A DNA stretch of 64,000 nt from NCBI RefSeq assembly GCF_002925845.1, contig NZ_PDNI01000031.1, forward strand, positions 1-64,000, written 5' to 3'. Source of the DNA: Roseovarius nitratireducens (lineage in GTDB: Bacteria; Pseudomonadota; Alphaproteobacteria; Rhodobacterales; Rhodobacteraceae). The position numbers and the translations under genes are program-made. Below the pieces are notes generated by a model. That model was not told where the DNA came from and did no database searches. It was given only the letters and a program-made list of their open reading frames with translations. Positions 18,736 through 27,176 of this stretch are shown here, piece by piece (the stretch's first letter is position 1; every line of letters starts with the position of its first letter).

Positions 18736-18911
18736 ACATAAACTGGCTCTTGCGGATGGCGCGATGGGCACGCCGTCCGCCGGGGCCGCGCACGGTGCGG
18801 CTGTGGCTCATCGTCATCGGCGTTGGCCTCGGCTTGGCCGGGATCGAGCTTTTCTTCGGCTGGCCCGAAGCGCTCACGCTCGAGCCGCGCCGCTCGATCA
18901 TGCGGCCCTAA
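18732..18911 (+). CDS. Small single-pass membrane protein coupled to hpt
   Basis: A 59-aa frame starting [15 protein letters not shown], whose ATG overlaps the hpt stop (ATGA). It has a basic N-terminal segment, one hydrophobic helix (about residues 24-40, [20 protein letters not shown]) and a short tail ending in a TAA. Codon usage resembles neighbouring genes. The positively charged N-terminus predicts a cytoplasmic N-side. No function is known to me. Support comes from the coupled start, the coherent helix and the coding-like third positions. Confidence 0.7.
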   Translation: MNINWLLRMARWARRPPGPRTVRLWLIVIGVGLGLAGIELFFGWPEALTLEPRRSIMRP

Positions 18912-19048
18912 ACGCGGCGCGCGCAGATGCTGCTCACGAGCCAATCTCCGCGACTTGACCGCCCGTTGAGCGAATTATCATTTTGAGAAACGAGCAATCG
19001 GCGTAATCTTGCCTATATTGGGATTAGTGTTTTATTAAGGGGGTAGCC

Positions 19049-19813
19049 ATGTTTGTGCAGGTGATATCGGTAGTGGCTCTGATCAGGGCAGTGTTTCAGC
19101 GGGTCGCCGCCATCGTCCTCGTGCTGTCAGCTCTCGCGCTCGTCGCCGCCACCACCGCCGCCGTCCTCGGGGCCCTGCCCTGGCTGCAATTCGAGGCAGC
19201 GTTCGGCGGCAAATCCTACGCCAATGCCGGGCAAATTGCACAGATCGGCGTGACGGTCCTGGCGGTGCTTTTGTGTTTCTACCTGCCATCGAACGCCCGG
19301 ATCATGGCGCTGGAGACCTCGCATCGCCGCTTTGATATCGGGATGCAGGACATCGCCCGCGCCTATCACGCCGCCCATGCCGCCGACCGCGAGGGCGTGT
19401 TTCACCTGTCCTCGGAGTTCGACGCGGTGCGTGAGCGGTTGGCTTGGCTGCGTGAACATCCTGATCTCGGCGGGCTGGAGCCCGGACTTCTGGAGGTCGC
19501 GGCGCAGATGTCGCATATCAGCCAGGAGCTTGCCGATGTCTATTCCGAGGAAAAGGTGGCACGCGCGCGCCAGTTCCTGCACCAGCGGCAGGAAGAGGTG
19601 GCCGCGTTCAACGACCGGATCGAGCGCGCCAAGGCTGTCTCTCAGGAATTGCGCCACTGGGCGCACGAGGTCGAGCTTGAAGAGAGCGTCGCGGCGAGCC
19701 AGCTTGCCCGGTTGCGCGAGGATCTTCTGGCCGTGCTGCCAGAGCTTGGCATCGAGGAGGTGTTGCGCGCCGACGGCACCGTCATCGATATCCCCCGCAA
19801 GGCCGCGGAATAG
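19049..19813 (+). CDS. Membrane protein with cytoplasmic coiled-coil domain, upstream of radA
   Basis: A 254-aa protein with two hydrophobic segments (about residues 18-46 and 66-82) followed by a charged, largely helical region rich in heptad-like patterns (residues about 95-240, for example ARARQFLHQRQEEVAAFNDRIERAK). I recognise no catalytic motif. It begins after a good AAGGGGGTAGCC ribosome binding site and lies 59 bp before radA in the same direction, so the two may be co-transcribed. Members of this family in related bacteria tend to carry vague DNA-repair labels that probably derive from this position. The upstream 137 bp is relatively AT-rich and a likely promoter region. Confidence 0.75.
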   Translation: MFVQVISVVALIRAVFQRVAAIVLVLSALALVAATTAAVLGALPWLQFEAAFGGKSYANAGQIAQIGVTVLAVLLCFYLPSNARIMALETSHRRFDIGMQDIARAYHAAHAADREGVFHLSSEFDAVRERLAWLREHPDLGGLEPGLLEVAAQMSHISQELADVYSEEKVARARQFLHQRQEEVAAFNDRIERAKAVSQELRHWAHEVELEESVAASQLARLREDLLAVLPELGIEEVLRADGTVIDIPRKAAE

Positions 19814-19872
19814 CACCCTGCCCCCGCGTTTCGCGTTTGACGGGCCGCGCGGGGTGGGGCATGTGATCGTGC

Positions 19873-21240
19873 ATGGCCAAACCTTCCACCACATTCACCT
19901 GCACGGCCTGTGGCGCGAGCCACGCACGCTGGTCGGGGCGCTGCGATGCCTGCGGCGCGTGGAACTCCATTGCCGAGGAGTCACCCCTGTCGGCGGGGCC
20001 GGCAGGCCGGAGCCTCGGGGCGCGGCGCGGTGCGGCGCTCGCGCTCAGCGATCTGGCAACAGAGGAGGCCCCGCCGCCGCGCACCTGCTCGGGGATGGCC
20101 GAGCTCGACCGCGTGCTGGGCGGGGGCCTTGTGCCGTCGAGCGCGGTGCTGGTCGGCGGCGATCCCGGTATCGGCAAGTCCACGCTGCTGTTGCAGGCCG
20201 CCGCGCGCTTTGCCTGCGCGGGGCTATCGACGCTCTACGTCTCGGGCGAGGAGGCCAGCGCACAGGTGCGGATGCGCGCCCAGCGGTTGGGGCTTGAAAG
20301 TGCGCCGGTGCGGCTCGCCGCCGCAACGAGCCTGCGCGACATTCTCACCACGCTCGACACCGAGCGTCCCGATCTCGTGATCATCGATTCGATCCAGACC
20401 ATGTGGTCGGACACGATCGAGTCGGCCCCCGGCAGCGTCGCGCAGGTGCGCGCCGCCGCGCATGAGCTTACGAGCTTTGCCAAGCGGCGGGGCGCGAGTG
20501 TCATCCTCGTCGGCCACGTCACCAAGGACGGCCAGATCGCGGGCCCCCGCGTGGTCGAGCATATGGTGGATTGCGTGCTGTATTTCGAGGGCGAGCGCGG
20601 GCATCAGTTCCGTATCCTGCGCTCGGTCAAGAACCGCTTCGGCCCCGCCGACGAGATCGGCGTGTTCGAGATGACGGGCGCGGGGCTTGCCGAGGTCGCC
20701 AACCCCTCGGCGCTGTTTCTCGCCGGGCGCGGCGCGCCGGCCCCCGGCTCGGTGGTGTTCGCCGGGATCGAGGGCACGCGGCCCCTGCTGGTCGAGGTGC
20801 AGGCGCTGGTGGCCCCCACGCCCCACGCCCAACCCCGCCGCGCGGTGGTGGGATGGGACGGCGCCCGGCTTGCCATGGTACTCGCCGTGCTTGAGGCGCG
20901 CTGCGCCATCCCGTTTGCCGGGCTCGATGTCTATCTCAACGTGGCGGGGGGCTTGCGCATCACCGAGCCAGCCGCCGATCTCGCTGTCGCCGCCGCGTTA
21001 CTCAGCGCGCGCGAGGATGTGGCCCTGCCGCCCGAGACGGTAATATTCGGCGAAATAAGCCTCTCGGGTGCGCTGCGCCCGGTGGGCCAGACCGAAAACA
21101 GGTTGAAAGAGGCGCGAAAACTTGGTTTCACGTCTGCAATCCTTCCGTCGGACGACAAGACCGGCGGACAGAGCGGCCTCAGCCTGACCCGGATGGGTGA
21201 TCTGACCGCGTTCGTGGGTGATGTTTTCGGCGCAGGGTAG
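19873..21240 (+). CDS. radA: DNA repair protein RadA
   Basis: RecA-related ATPase that promotes branch migration in recombination. The 455-aa protein has the C4 zinc finger (CTACGASHARWSGRCDAC, residues about 10-27), Walker A GGDPGIGKST, the RadA-specific KNRFG motif and a C-terminal Lon-like domain without the protease serine-lysine pair (region GDVTAF-like end, ISLSGALRPV). All hallmarks are intact. It is in series with cvpA, whose start is 24 bp further on. Confidence 0.97.
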   Translation: MAKPSTTFTCTACGASHARWSGRCDACGAWNSIAEESPLSAGPAGRSLGARRGAALALSDLATEEAPPPRTCSGMAELDRVLGGGLVPSSAVLVGGDPGIGKSTLLLQAAARFACAGLSTLYVSGEEASAQVRMRAQRLGLESAPVRLAAATSLRDILTTLDTERPDLVIIDSIQTMWSDTIESAPGSVAQVRAAAHELTSFAKRRGASVILVGHVTKDGQIAGPRVVEHMVDCVLYFEGERGHQFRILRSVKNRFGPADEIGVFEMTGAGLAEVANPSALFLAGRGAPAPGSVVFAGIEGTRPLLVEVQALVAPTPHAQPRRAVVGWDGARLAMVLAVLEARCAIPFAGLDVYLNVAGGLRITEPAADLAVAAALLSAREDVALPPETVIFGEISLSGALRPVGQTENRLKEARKLGFTSAILPSDDKTGGQSGLSLTRMGDLTAFVGDVFGAG

Positions 21241-21264
21241 GCGCCAGCAGGAACAGGACGAGGC

Positions 21265-21822
21265 ATGGACGGTTTTACCATCATCGACGGGGTCGTTGCC
21301 CTCTTTATCGTGCTCTCGGCGCTTCTTGCCTATTCGCGGGGTTTCGTGCGCGAAGCACTGGCCATCGCGGGCTGGGTGGCGGCGGGGATCGTTGCCTTCG
21401 TCTTTGCGCCGCAGGTGGAACCGCTGGTCAAGGAAGTGCCGGTTGTGGGCGAGTTCATCGCCGACAGTTGCGAATTGTCGATGATCGGTGCGTTTGCCGT
21501 GGTCTTTGCCTTGGCGCTCATCATCGCATCGCTCATCACGCCGCTGTTTTCCTCGCTGGTGCAGCGTTCAGTGCTCGGCGGCCTCGATCAGGGGGTGGGC
21601 TTCGTCTTTGGTGTGGCGCGCGGGGTGCTGCTCATCGCCATCGCCTATTTCGTATACGAGACCGTGATTTCCTCCCAATCCATCGCCATCATCGACAACA
21701 GTCGATCGGCGCAGGTGTTCTCGCAACTGACCGATACCGTGGCCGCGCAAAAGCCCGAGCAGGCGCTGGGATGGATCACCACGCAGTACGAGCAGCTCGT
21801 CGGCAATTGCGACGCGCCCTGA
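21265..21822 (+). CDS. cvpA: CvpA family membrane protein
   Basis: Inner-membrane protein of the CvpA family, named for colicin V production in E. coli and implicated in envelope stress tolerance. The 185-aa protein has four hydrophobic segments, beginning GFTIIDGVVALFIVLSALLAYSRGF, which is the family signature, plus the conserved GGLDQGVGFVFGVARG loop. It precedes purF, the same cvpA-purF order as in E. coli. Confidence 0.93.
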   Translation: MDGFTIIDGVVALFIVLSALLAYSRGFVREALAIAGWVAAGIVAFVFAPQVEPLVKEVPVVGEFIADSCELSMIGAFAVVFALALIIASLITPLFSSLVQRSVLGGLDQGVGFVFGVARGVLLIAIAYFVYETVISSQSIAIIDNSRSAQVFSQLTDTVAAQKPEQALGWITTQYEQLVGNCDAP

Positions 21823-21960
21823 AACGAGCTACGCCGCTTCGACCGCGCGCCGATCGGGATTCTTTCGTGATAGTTTCGTGACATGACCCTGCCAACCGCG
21901 TATGAGGTGGGCCAAGCGACATCCACGGATTCGGAGCTGCCCTTGTCCACGTCCGCACCT

Positions 21961-23415
21961 ATGCCTCCCGCCCACCCGTTCGACGACGACAAGCTGCGCG
22001 AAGAATGCGGGGTTTACGGCGTAATCGGCCTGACTGACGCCGCGAACTTCGTGGCGCTCGGGTTGCACGCATTGCAACACCGCGGTCAGGAGGCGGGAGG
22101 CATCGTCAGCCACGACCCAGAGCTTGGCTTCAACTCGGTTCGTCGCTTCGGCTATGTGCGCGACAATTTCACCCGCCAGTCGCTCATGGAGGCACTGCCG
22201 GGGCCGCTGGCCATCGGCCATGTGCGTTATTCCACCGCCGGTTCCAAAGGCGCGGCAATCCGCGACGTACAACCCTTTTTCGGCGAATTCTCGATGGGTG
22301 GCGCGGCGATTGCTCATAATGGCAACATCACCAATGCCGACGCGCTGCGCCGCGAGCTGATCGAGCGTGGCTCTATCTTCCAATCCGGCTCGGACAGCGA
22401 ATGCATCATCCATCTGATGGCCCGCTCGCTGCAACGCAATATCCCCGAGCGGATGGAGGATGCGCTTCGCCGGGTCGAGGGGGCGTTCTCGGTGGTGGCG
22501 ATGACCCGCTCCAAGCTCATGGGCGTGCGCGACCCGCTGGGCGTTCGCCCGCTGGTGCTGGGCCAGTTGGGCGAAGGCTGGGTACTCAGTTCCGAGACCT
22601 GCGCGCTCGACATCATCGGCGCGCGCTTTGTGCGCGAGATCGCGCCGGGCGAGATGGTTGTCATCTCCGCAACCGGCGAGGTCGAGAGCCATTTCCCCTT
22701 CCGTCGCCAGAAACCGCGGTTCTGCGTGTTCGAGCATGTCTATTTCTCACGCCCCGACTCGATCATCGGCGGTCGCTCGGTCTACGAGACCCGCCACCAG
22801 ATCGGGGTGGAATTGGCGCGCGAGGCCCCCGTGGATGCCGATCTCGTCTGCCCGGTGCCCGATAGCGGCACGCCTGCGGCCATCGGCTACAGCCAGGAAT
22901 CGGGTATTCCCTTTGCGATGGGGATCATTCGCAACCAGTATATGGGCCGCACCTTCATCGAGCCGACCGAGCAGATCCGCAACATGGGTGTGCGCCTCAA
23001 GCTTAACGTCAACCGCGCACTCATCGAGGGCAAGCGGGTGATCCTCGTCGATGACAGCGTCGTGCGCGGCACCACCAGCCGCAAGATCAAGGAAATGATC
23101 CTTGATGCCGGGGCAGCCGAGGTGCATTTCCGTATCGCCAGCCCGCCCACGGCATGGCCGTGTTTCTATGGCGTGGACACGCCGCAGCGCGAGAAATTGC
23201 TGGCCGCGACCATGTCCGAGGACGAGATGCGCGAGCATCTCAACGTGGACAGCATCCGCTTCATCTCACTCGACGGGCTCTACCGCGCCGTCGGCGAGGC
23301 GGGTGGGCGCGACGCCGCATGTCCGCAATACTGCGATGCCTGCTTCTCGGGCGACTACCCGGTGGCACCAACGGACATGATCGAGAAGGGCTTTGAGCTG
23401 AAGGCCGCCGAATAG
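21961..23415 (+). CDS. purF: Amidophosphoribosyltransferase
   Basis: First committed enzyme of purine synthesis, converting PRPP and glutamine to phosphoribosylamine. The N-terminal nucleophile glutamine amidotransferase domain starts at the catalytic cysteine in EECGVYG, and the C-terminal phosphoribosyltransferase domain has the PRPP loop VILVDDSVVRGTTS. The ATG at 21961 leaves a 15-residue propeptide before Cys16, in line with PurF proteins whose propeptide is removed. An in-frame ATG at 21883 would add 26 residues of low-complexity sequence; neither start has a strong Shine-Dalgarno sequence, so the start is uncertain. Confidence 0.93.
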   Translation: MPPAHPFDDDKLREECGVYGVIGLTDAANFVALGLHALQHRGQEAGGIVSHDPELGFNSVRRFGYVRDNFTRQSLMEALPGPLAIGHVRYSTAGSKGAAIRDVQPFFGEFSMGGAAIAHNGNITNADALRRELIERGSIFQSGSDSECIIHLMARSLQRNIPERMEDALRRVEGAFSVVAMTRSKLMGVRDPLGVRPLVLGQLGEGWVLSSETCALDIIGARFVREIAPGEMVVISATGEVESHFPFRRQKPRFCVFEHVYFSRPDSIIGGRSVYETRHQIGVELAREAPVDADLVCPVPDSGTPAAIGYSQESGIPFAMGIIRNQYMGRTFIEPTEQIRNMGVRLKLNVNRALIEGKRVILVDDSVVRGTTSRKIKEMILDAGAAEVHFRIASPPTAWPCFYGVDTPQREKLLAATMSEDEMREHLNVDSIRFISLDGLYRAVGEAGGRDAACPQYCDACFSGDYPVAPTDMIEKGFELKAAE

Positions 23416-23428
23416 GCCCTCCCAGCAG

Positions 23429-23458
23429 GCGGAATTTTGCCGCAGCGCAGAATTCCGC
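23429..23458. terminator. Inverted repeat after purF
   Basis: Perfect eight-base arms GCGGAATT and AATTCCGC with a 14-nt loop, 14 bp past the purF stop and followed by TTTCG. The loop is long and the T-run short, so it is only a weak terminator candidate; it could instead be a regulator binding site for the small gene that follows. Confidence 0.4.
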
Positions 23459-23517
23459 TTTCGCCCGCGTGTCGACAGGCGTAGGGCGCGGGTCCGTAGA
23501 CGGATCACAGGACCATC

Positions 23518-23778
23518 ATGACAGACCAGACAGAAAGCCCCGCAGCAACCCTCGCCGCGGCCACGCAAAAGAGCGCGTTGCCCAATGAGCGTCTGATCCT
23601 TCTGGGCACGATGCACGGCCCCGGCAGCGCGCGGGCCCTGATGCGCGTCGGTGGGCGCGTCGAGACCGTGACCAGCGGCGACCGCGTTGACGGGGGCACC
23701 GTGGCGGCGATCGGCGACGGGGTGCTGATTCTCGCCCGCGGGCGCACGACCGAGCGCCTCGCCCTGCCCGGGATTTGA
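23518..23778 (+). CDS. Conserved-looking small protein of unknown function
   Basis: An 86-aa protein preceded by an AGGA ribosome binding site. It is hydrophilic with no signal peptide or membrane helix. The C-terminal half (GGRVETVTSGDRVDGGTVAAIGDGVLILARG) has the beta-strand pattern of small SH3-like or PilP/GspC-type domains, but this resemblance is too slight to name a function. It precedes the DUF1284 gene by 32 bp and may be co-transcribed with it. Third codon positions are strongly GC-rich like its neighbours. Confidence 0.65.
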   Translation: MTDQTESPAATLAAATQKSALPNERLILLGTMHGPGSARALMRVGGRVETVTSGDRVDGGTVAAIGDGVLILARGRTTERLALPGI

Positions 23779-23810
23779 CGTCCTGTCCTTCGTCGCGCAG
23801 AAAAACGGGC

Positions 23811-24233
23811 ATGACACCGCCTGTCCTATGCTTTCGTCCGCACCACTTTCTCTGTGCCCTCGGCTTTGCCGGCGCGGGCTATTCCGACGCGTTCACCGCC
23901 AACATGACGCGAATCGTGCGCGACGGGTTGCGCGCGCCGGGTGGCGACGAGACGGTGATCGAGGTGGCGGGCGCGGCGGATGATATATGCACCCCCTGCC
24001 CCAAGCGACGCGGCACGCTCTGTGTCAGCCAGGAGAAGATCGCAGCGCTCGACGCGCGTCACGCGGCGGCGCTCGGGCTGCGCGCAGGTGCGCGGCTGAC
24101 ATGGGGCGAGGCGCAGGAGCGCATCAGGGGTGCAGTCGCCCCCGGCGATCTGGGCAAGCTCTGTGACGGTTGCCAGTGGCTGGAGCTTGGGCTGTGCGAG
24201 GCGGCCCTCGCCCGCCTTCATGAGGCCAAATGA
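23811..24233 (+). CDS. DUF1284 domain protein with paired cysteines
   Basis: A 140-aa protein recognisable as DUF1284 by its start CFRPHHFLCALGFAGAGYSDAF. It carries two cysteine-rich patches, CTPCPKRRGTLC and LCDGCQWLELGLC, plus His-His near the N-terminus, an arrangement suggesting a metal site, perhaps an iron-sulfur cluster or zinc. No biochemical role is established to my knowledge. The ATG at 23811 begins at the domain boundary; the frame extends 12 codons upstream into the previous gene's end. It is followed at once by a terminator hairpin that serves the opposite strand. Confidence 0.82.
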   Translation: MTPPVLCFRPHHFLCALGFAGAGYSDAFTANMTRIVRDGLRAPGGDETVIEVAGAADDICTPCPKRRGTLCVSQEKIAALDARHAAALGLRAGARLTWGEAQERIRGAVAPGDLGKLCDGCQWLELGLCEAALARLHEAK

Positions 24234-24235
24234 AA

Positions 24236-24265
24236 AGGCCGCCCCCGGTTGCCCGGGCGCGGCCT
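24236..24265 (-). terminator. Rho-independent terminator of bioY
   Basis: An inverted repeat with arms starting AGGCCGC and ending GCGGCCT, with an inner CCCGG/CCGGG pairing, lies between the DUF1284 stop and the bioY stop. On the minus strand it is followed by TTTTCA, giving a classic intrinsic terminator for bioY; it may also help stop plus-strand transcription. Confidence 0.7.
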
Positions 24266-24288
24266 GAGTATCGGTTGTGTCGGCTGGC

Positions 24289-24855
24289 TCAGCCGCGCGC
24301 CGACAGCGCCTTCCAGCCGCCCCAGACGACCATCGCCGCGAGCACGGCCTTGACCGCGTCACCCAGCAGGAATGGGCTCATCCAGTAGGTCCACAGTTCC
24401 GGCATGGTCTTGCCCATCACCGCGGCAGGCCAGGCGAGCCCGGGCACGTAGAGCAGCGCCGAGATCGCGACGCCGCAAATCGCGGTGCTCACCACCCCGC
24501 GCGCGAGCCCGCGCTCGACCGCGAGGCCAGCAAGCCACGCCATACCGACAAAGCCATAGAGGAACCCGGCGGTCGGCCCGACCAGCGCCGCACCGTTCAT
24601 GCCGTTCGCAAAGACCGGCAGCCCCATCGCCCCCTCGGCGAGATAGGCCAGCAGCGCCGCCGCCCCGAGCCGCGAGCCGAAGGTCAGCCCGACGACCAGG
24701 ATCGCCAGTGTCTGGAGAGTCAGCGGCACCGGAAAGAACGGCACGCTCACTTGCGCCGCCAGCGCGATGAAGAGCGATCCTCCCAGAACCAGACCCGCCT
24801 TGCGTACAAGGCCCTCGTGGCCGATCACGGCCTGTGTCAGTGTTTGTGCGCGCAT
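24289..24855 (-). CDS. bioY: Biotin transporter BioY (ECF substrate-binding subunit)
   Basis: Membrane S-component that captures biotin. The 188-aa protein has about six helices and the BioY signatures VPFFPVPLTLQTLAI and LPVFANGMNGAALVGPTAGFLYGF. The ATG at 24855 is chosen because it follows an AGGAGGGACGC ribosome binding site; an earlier in-frame ATG lacks one. No energising bioM or bioN genes lie beside it, so it either works alone or borrows a shared ECF module. I looked for a BioR-type operator upstream and did not find a clear one. Confidence 0.94.
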   Translation of the reverse strand: MRAQTLTQAVIGHEGLVRKAGLVLGGSLFIALAAQVSVPFFPVPLTLQTLAILVVGLTFGSRLGAAALLAYLAEGAMGLPVFANGMNGAALVGPTAGFLYGFVGMAWLAGLAVERGLARGVVSTAICGVAISALLYVPGLAWPAAVMGKTMPELWTYWMSPFLLGDAVKAVLAAMVVWGGWKALSARG

Positions 24856-24961
24856 CACGCGTCCCTCCTGTTTCCGTCCCGGACCGACTTTTTCGCCGCA
24901 CTGCGACAAAAGTCAAGCGATTGTCCTTGATCCGATCACGCGAGAGTGGGATTTGGCTTTC

Positions 24962-25615
24962 ATGACAGACCTGCATGATTTCCCGATCGCCCTCGTCACC
25001 GGCGCGTCCCGGGGCCTTGGGGCCGCGATGGCCGAGGCGCTTGCCCCCACCCATCACGTGGTTGCCGTGGCGCGCACCGTGGGCGGGCTCGAGGAACTCG
25101 ACGAACGTATCCGCGCTGCGGGCGGACAGGCCACGCTCGCACCCATGGACATCACCACGCGCGACGCGATGGCACAGCTTTGCCGCTCGATCCACGACCG
25201 CTGGGGACGGTTGGCACTTTGGATACACACCGCCGTTCACGCAGCACCCCTCAGCCCCGCCGACCATGTAGATGCGCGCGACCTCGAGCGCTCCATCGCC
25301 ACCAATGTCAGCGCCACGGGCGTTCTCATCCCCTATGTCGCGCCACTTTTGGGCCTCGAGGGACAGGCGGTGTTCCTCGACGATCCGCGCGCGGGCGAGA
25401 AATTCTTCGGTGCCTACGGGGCGACCAAGGCGGCGCAGATTGCGCTCGCCCGAAGCTGGCAGGCCGAAACTGCCCGGACCGGCCCCCGCGTGCATATCCT
25501 CGCGCCCGCACCGATGGCCACGGCGACGCGCGCGCGCTTTTTCCCCGGCGAGGACCGCGAGACGCTCGCCCATCCCCGGGACGAGGCGGCGCGCCTGCTG
25601 GCATCGCTCGGCTGA
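24962..25615 (+). CDS. Short-chain dehydrogenase/reductase-like protein, degenerate active site
   Basis: A 217-aa Rossmann-fold SDR protein. The cofactor motif TGASRGLG is near residue 15 and the YGATKAA segment supplies the Tyr-X-X-X-Lys pair. The NAG-type structural motif is altered (HTAVH) and at the position of the catalytic serine, 13 residues before the tyrosine, the protein reads FLDDPRAG, so the serine is replaced by aspartate. This suggests changed or lost catalysis. The start at 24962 gives the usual N-terminus close to the cofactor motif. It is divergent from bioY across 106 bp; no functional link is evident. Confidence 0.82.
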   Translation: MTDLHDFPIALVTGASRGLGAAMAEALAPTHHVVAVARTVGGLEELDERIRAAGGQATLAPMDITTRDAMAQLCRSIHDRWGRLALWIHTAVHAAPLSPADHVDARDLERSIATNVSATGVLIPYVAPLLGLEGQAVFLDDPRAGEKFFGAYGATKAAQIALARSWQAETARTGPRVHILAPAPMATATRARFFPGEDRETLAHPRDEAARLLASLG

Positions 25616-25697
25616 GCATCGCTGCCCGCTTGTTGCCGCGCGGCGCAGGCGTTAGACAGGCCGCAGAACAGGGCAAGCAGGGGACAGGGCGGGCGAC

Positions 25698-26480
25698 ATG
25701 CGCATTCTTATTACCAACGACGACGGCATCAACGCGCCCGGGCTAGCCGTGCTGGAAGAGATTGCCACCGCGCTCGCCGGGGACGGGGGCGAGGTCTGGA
25801 CCGTGGCCCCGGCGTTCGAGCAGTCGGGTGTCGGGCACTGCATCTCCTACACGCGGCCCATGATGATCTCGCAGATGGCCGAGCGCCGGTTTGCCGCCGA
25901 GGGCAGCCCCGCCGATTGCGTGCTCGCGGGGCTGCACGACGTGATGAAGGATGCCCGCCCCGATCTCGTGCTCTCGGGCGTCAATCGCGGCAACAACGCC
26001 GCCGAGAACGCGGTCTATTCCGGCACCGTGGGCGGGGCCATGGAGGCGGCGCTCCAGGGCGTGCCGGCGGTGGCGCTCAGCCAGTATTACGGGCCAAAAA
26101 TCCGCGAACTTGACGACCCATTCGAATGTGCCCGCACCCACGGCCTACCGGTGCTGCGCCGCCTACTGGACAAGGGGGTGTGGACGCGGGACGATTACGG
26201 CATCTTCTACAACATCAACTTCCCCCCCTGCCCCGGATCCGAGGTCAGGGGCATCCGCGCCGCGCGGCAGGGCTTTCGCCGCGACATGGGCTTTGGTGTG
26301 CAGCCGCATGTGGCACCTTCGGGGCGACGTTTTCTGTGGGTGACGGGTGCGCCACAGCACGAGCCGACGAGCCCCGGCTCGGACGCGGATGTGAACCTGC
26401 AGGGCTATGTCTCGGTCACGCCGATGCGCGCCGACCTCACGGCCCATGACGCGCTGGAGGCGCTGAAAGCGATCGAATGA
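25698..26480 (+). CDS. surE: 5'/3'-nucleotidase SurE
   Basis: Metal-dependent nucleotidase active on 5' and 3' nucleotides in stationary phase. The N-terminal [15 protein letters not shown] supplies the metal-binding Asp pair, followed by the SGVGHCIS loop and [25 protein letters not shown]. The 260-aa length is normal. Its stop codon overlaps the start of pcm (ATGA), the widely conserved surE-pcm pairing. Confidence 0.96.
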   Translation: MRILITNDDGINAPGLAVLEEIATALAGDGGEVWTVAPAFEQSGVGHCISYTRPMMISQMAERRFAAEGSPADCVLAGLHDVMKDARPDLVLSGVNRGNNAAENAVYSGTVGGAMEAALQGVPAVALSQYYGPKIRELDDPFECARTHGLPVLRRLLDKGVWTRDDYGIFYNINFPPCPGSEVRGIRAARQGFRRDMGFGVQPHVAPSGRRFLWVTGAPQHEPTSPGSDADVNLQGYVSVTPMRADLTAHDALEALKAIE

Positions 26481-27133
26481 GCGACGAGGCCGATCATAGT
26501 GCCGAACGCCAGATGCAGTTCCTGTTCGCGCTGCGGTCCCGCGGGGTGACCGATGCGCGGGTGCTCTCGGCGATGGAGCGAGTCGACCGGGGACGCTTCG
26601 TGCGGGGCTATTTTACCGGGCGTGCCTACGAGGACATGCCGCTGCCGATCGCCTGCGGCCAGACCATCAGCCAACCTTCGGTAGTGGGGCTGATGACGCA
26701 GGCGCTGCGGCTCTCGCCGCGCGACAAGGTATTGGAGGTGGGGACCGGCAGCGGCTACCAGGCGGCGATCCTCAGCCAGCTTGCGCGCCGTGTCTACACA
26801 GTGGACCGCCATCGCCAGCTGGTGCACGAGGCCACCGCGATCTTCAGGGAGCTCGATCTGGCCAATATCATCGCGCTCACCGCCGATGGCAGCTTCGGCC
26901 TGCCCGACCAGGCGCCGTTCGACCGCATCCTCGTGACCGCCGCCGCCGAGGACCCACCCGGACCGCTCTTGGCCCAGCTAAAGATCGGCGGTATCATGGT
27001 CCTGCCCGTAGGCCAGTCGGACACGGTGCAGAAACTCATCCGCGTGACCCGGCACGAGACCGGGTACGAATATGACGAGCTACGCCCGGTGCGCTTCGTG
27101 CCGTTGGTCGAGGGGCTGGGGCGCGACGGCTGA
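26477..27133 (+). CDS. pcm: Protein-L-isoaspartate O-methyltransferase
   Basis: Uses S-adenosylmethionine to repair isoaspartyl residues in aged proteins. The 218-aa sequence includes the PCMT signature [17 protein letters not shown] and the SAM-binding [15 protein letters not shown]. It is translationally coupled to surE and followed 43 bp later by an NlpD-like lipoprotein gene, giving the same surE-pcm-nlpD order as in enterobacteria. Confidence 0.95.
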   Translation: MSDEADHSAERQMQFLFALRSRGVTDARVLSAMERVDRGRFVRGYFTGRAYEDMPLPIACGQTISQPSVVGLMTQALRLSPRDKVLEVGTGSGYQAAILSQLARRVYTVDRHRQLVHEATAIFRELDLANIIALTADGSFGLPDQAPFDRILVTAAAEDPPGPLLAQLKIGGIMVLPVGQSDTVQKLIRVTRHETGYEYDELRPVRFVPLVEGLGRDG

Positions 27134-27176
27134 AACCGGCCGCGCAGAGGCAGGACGAGGGACAAGGGGTATCTAA

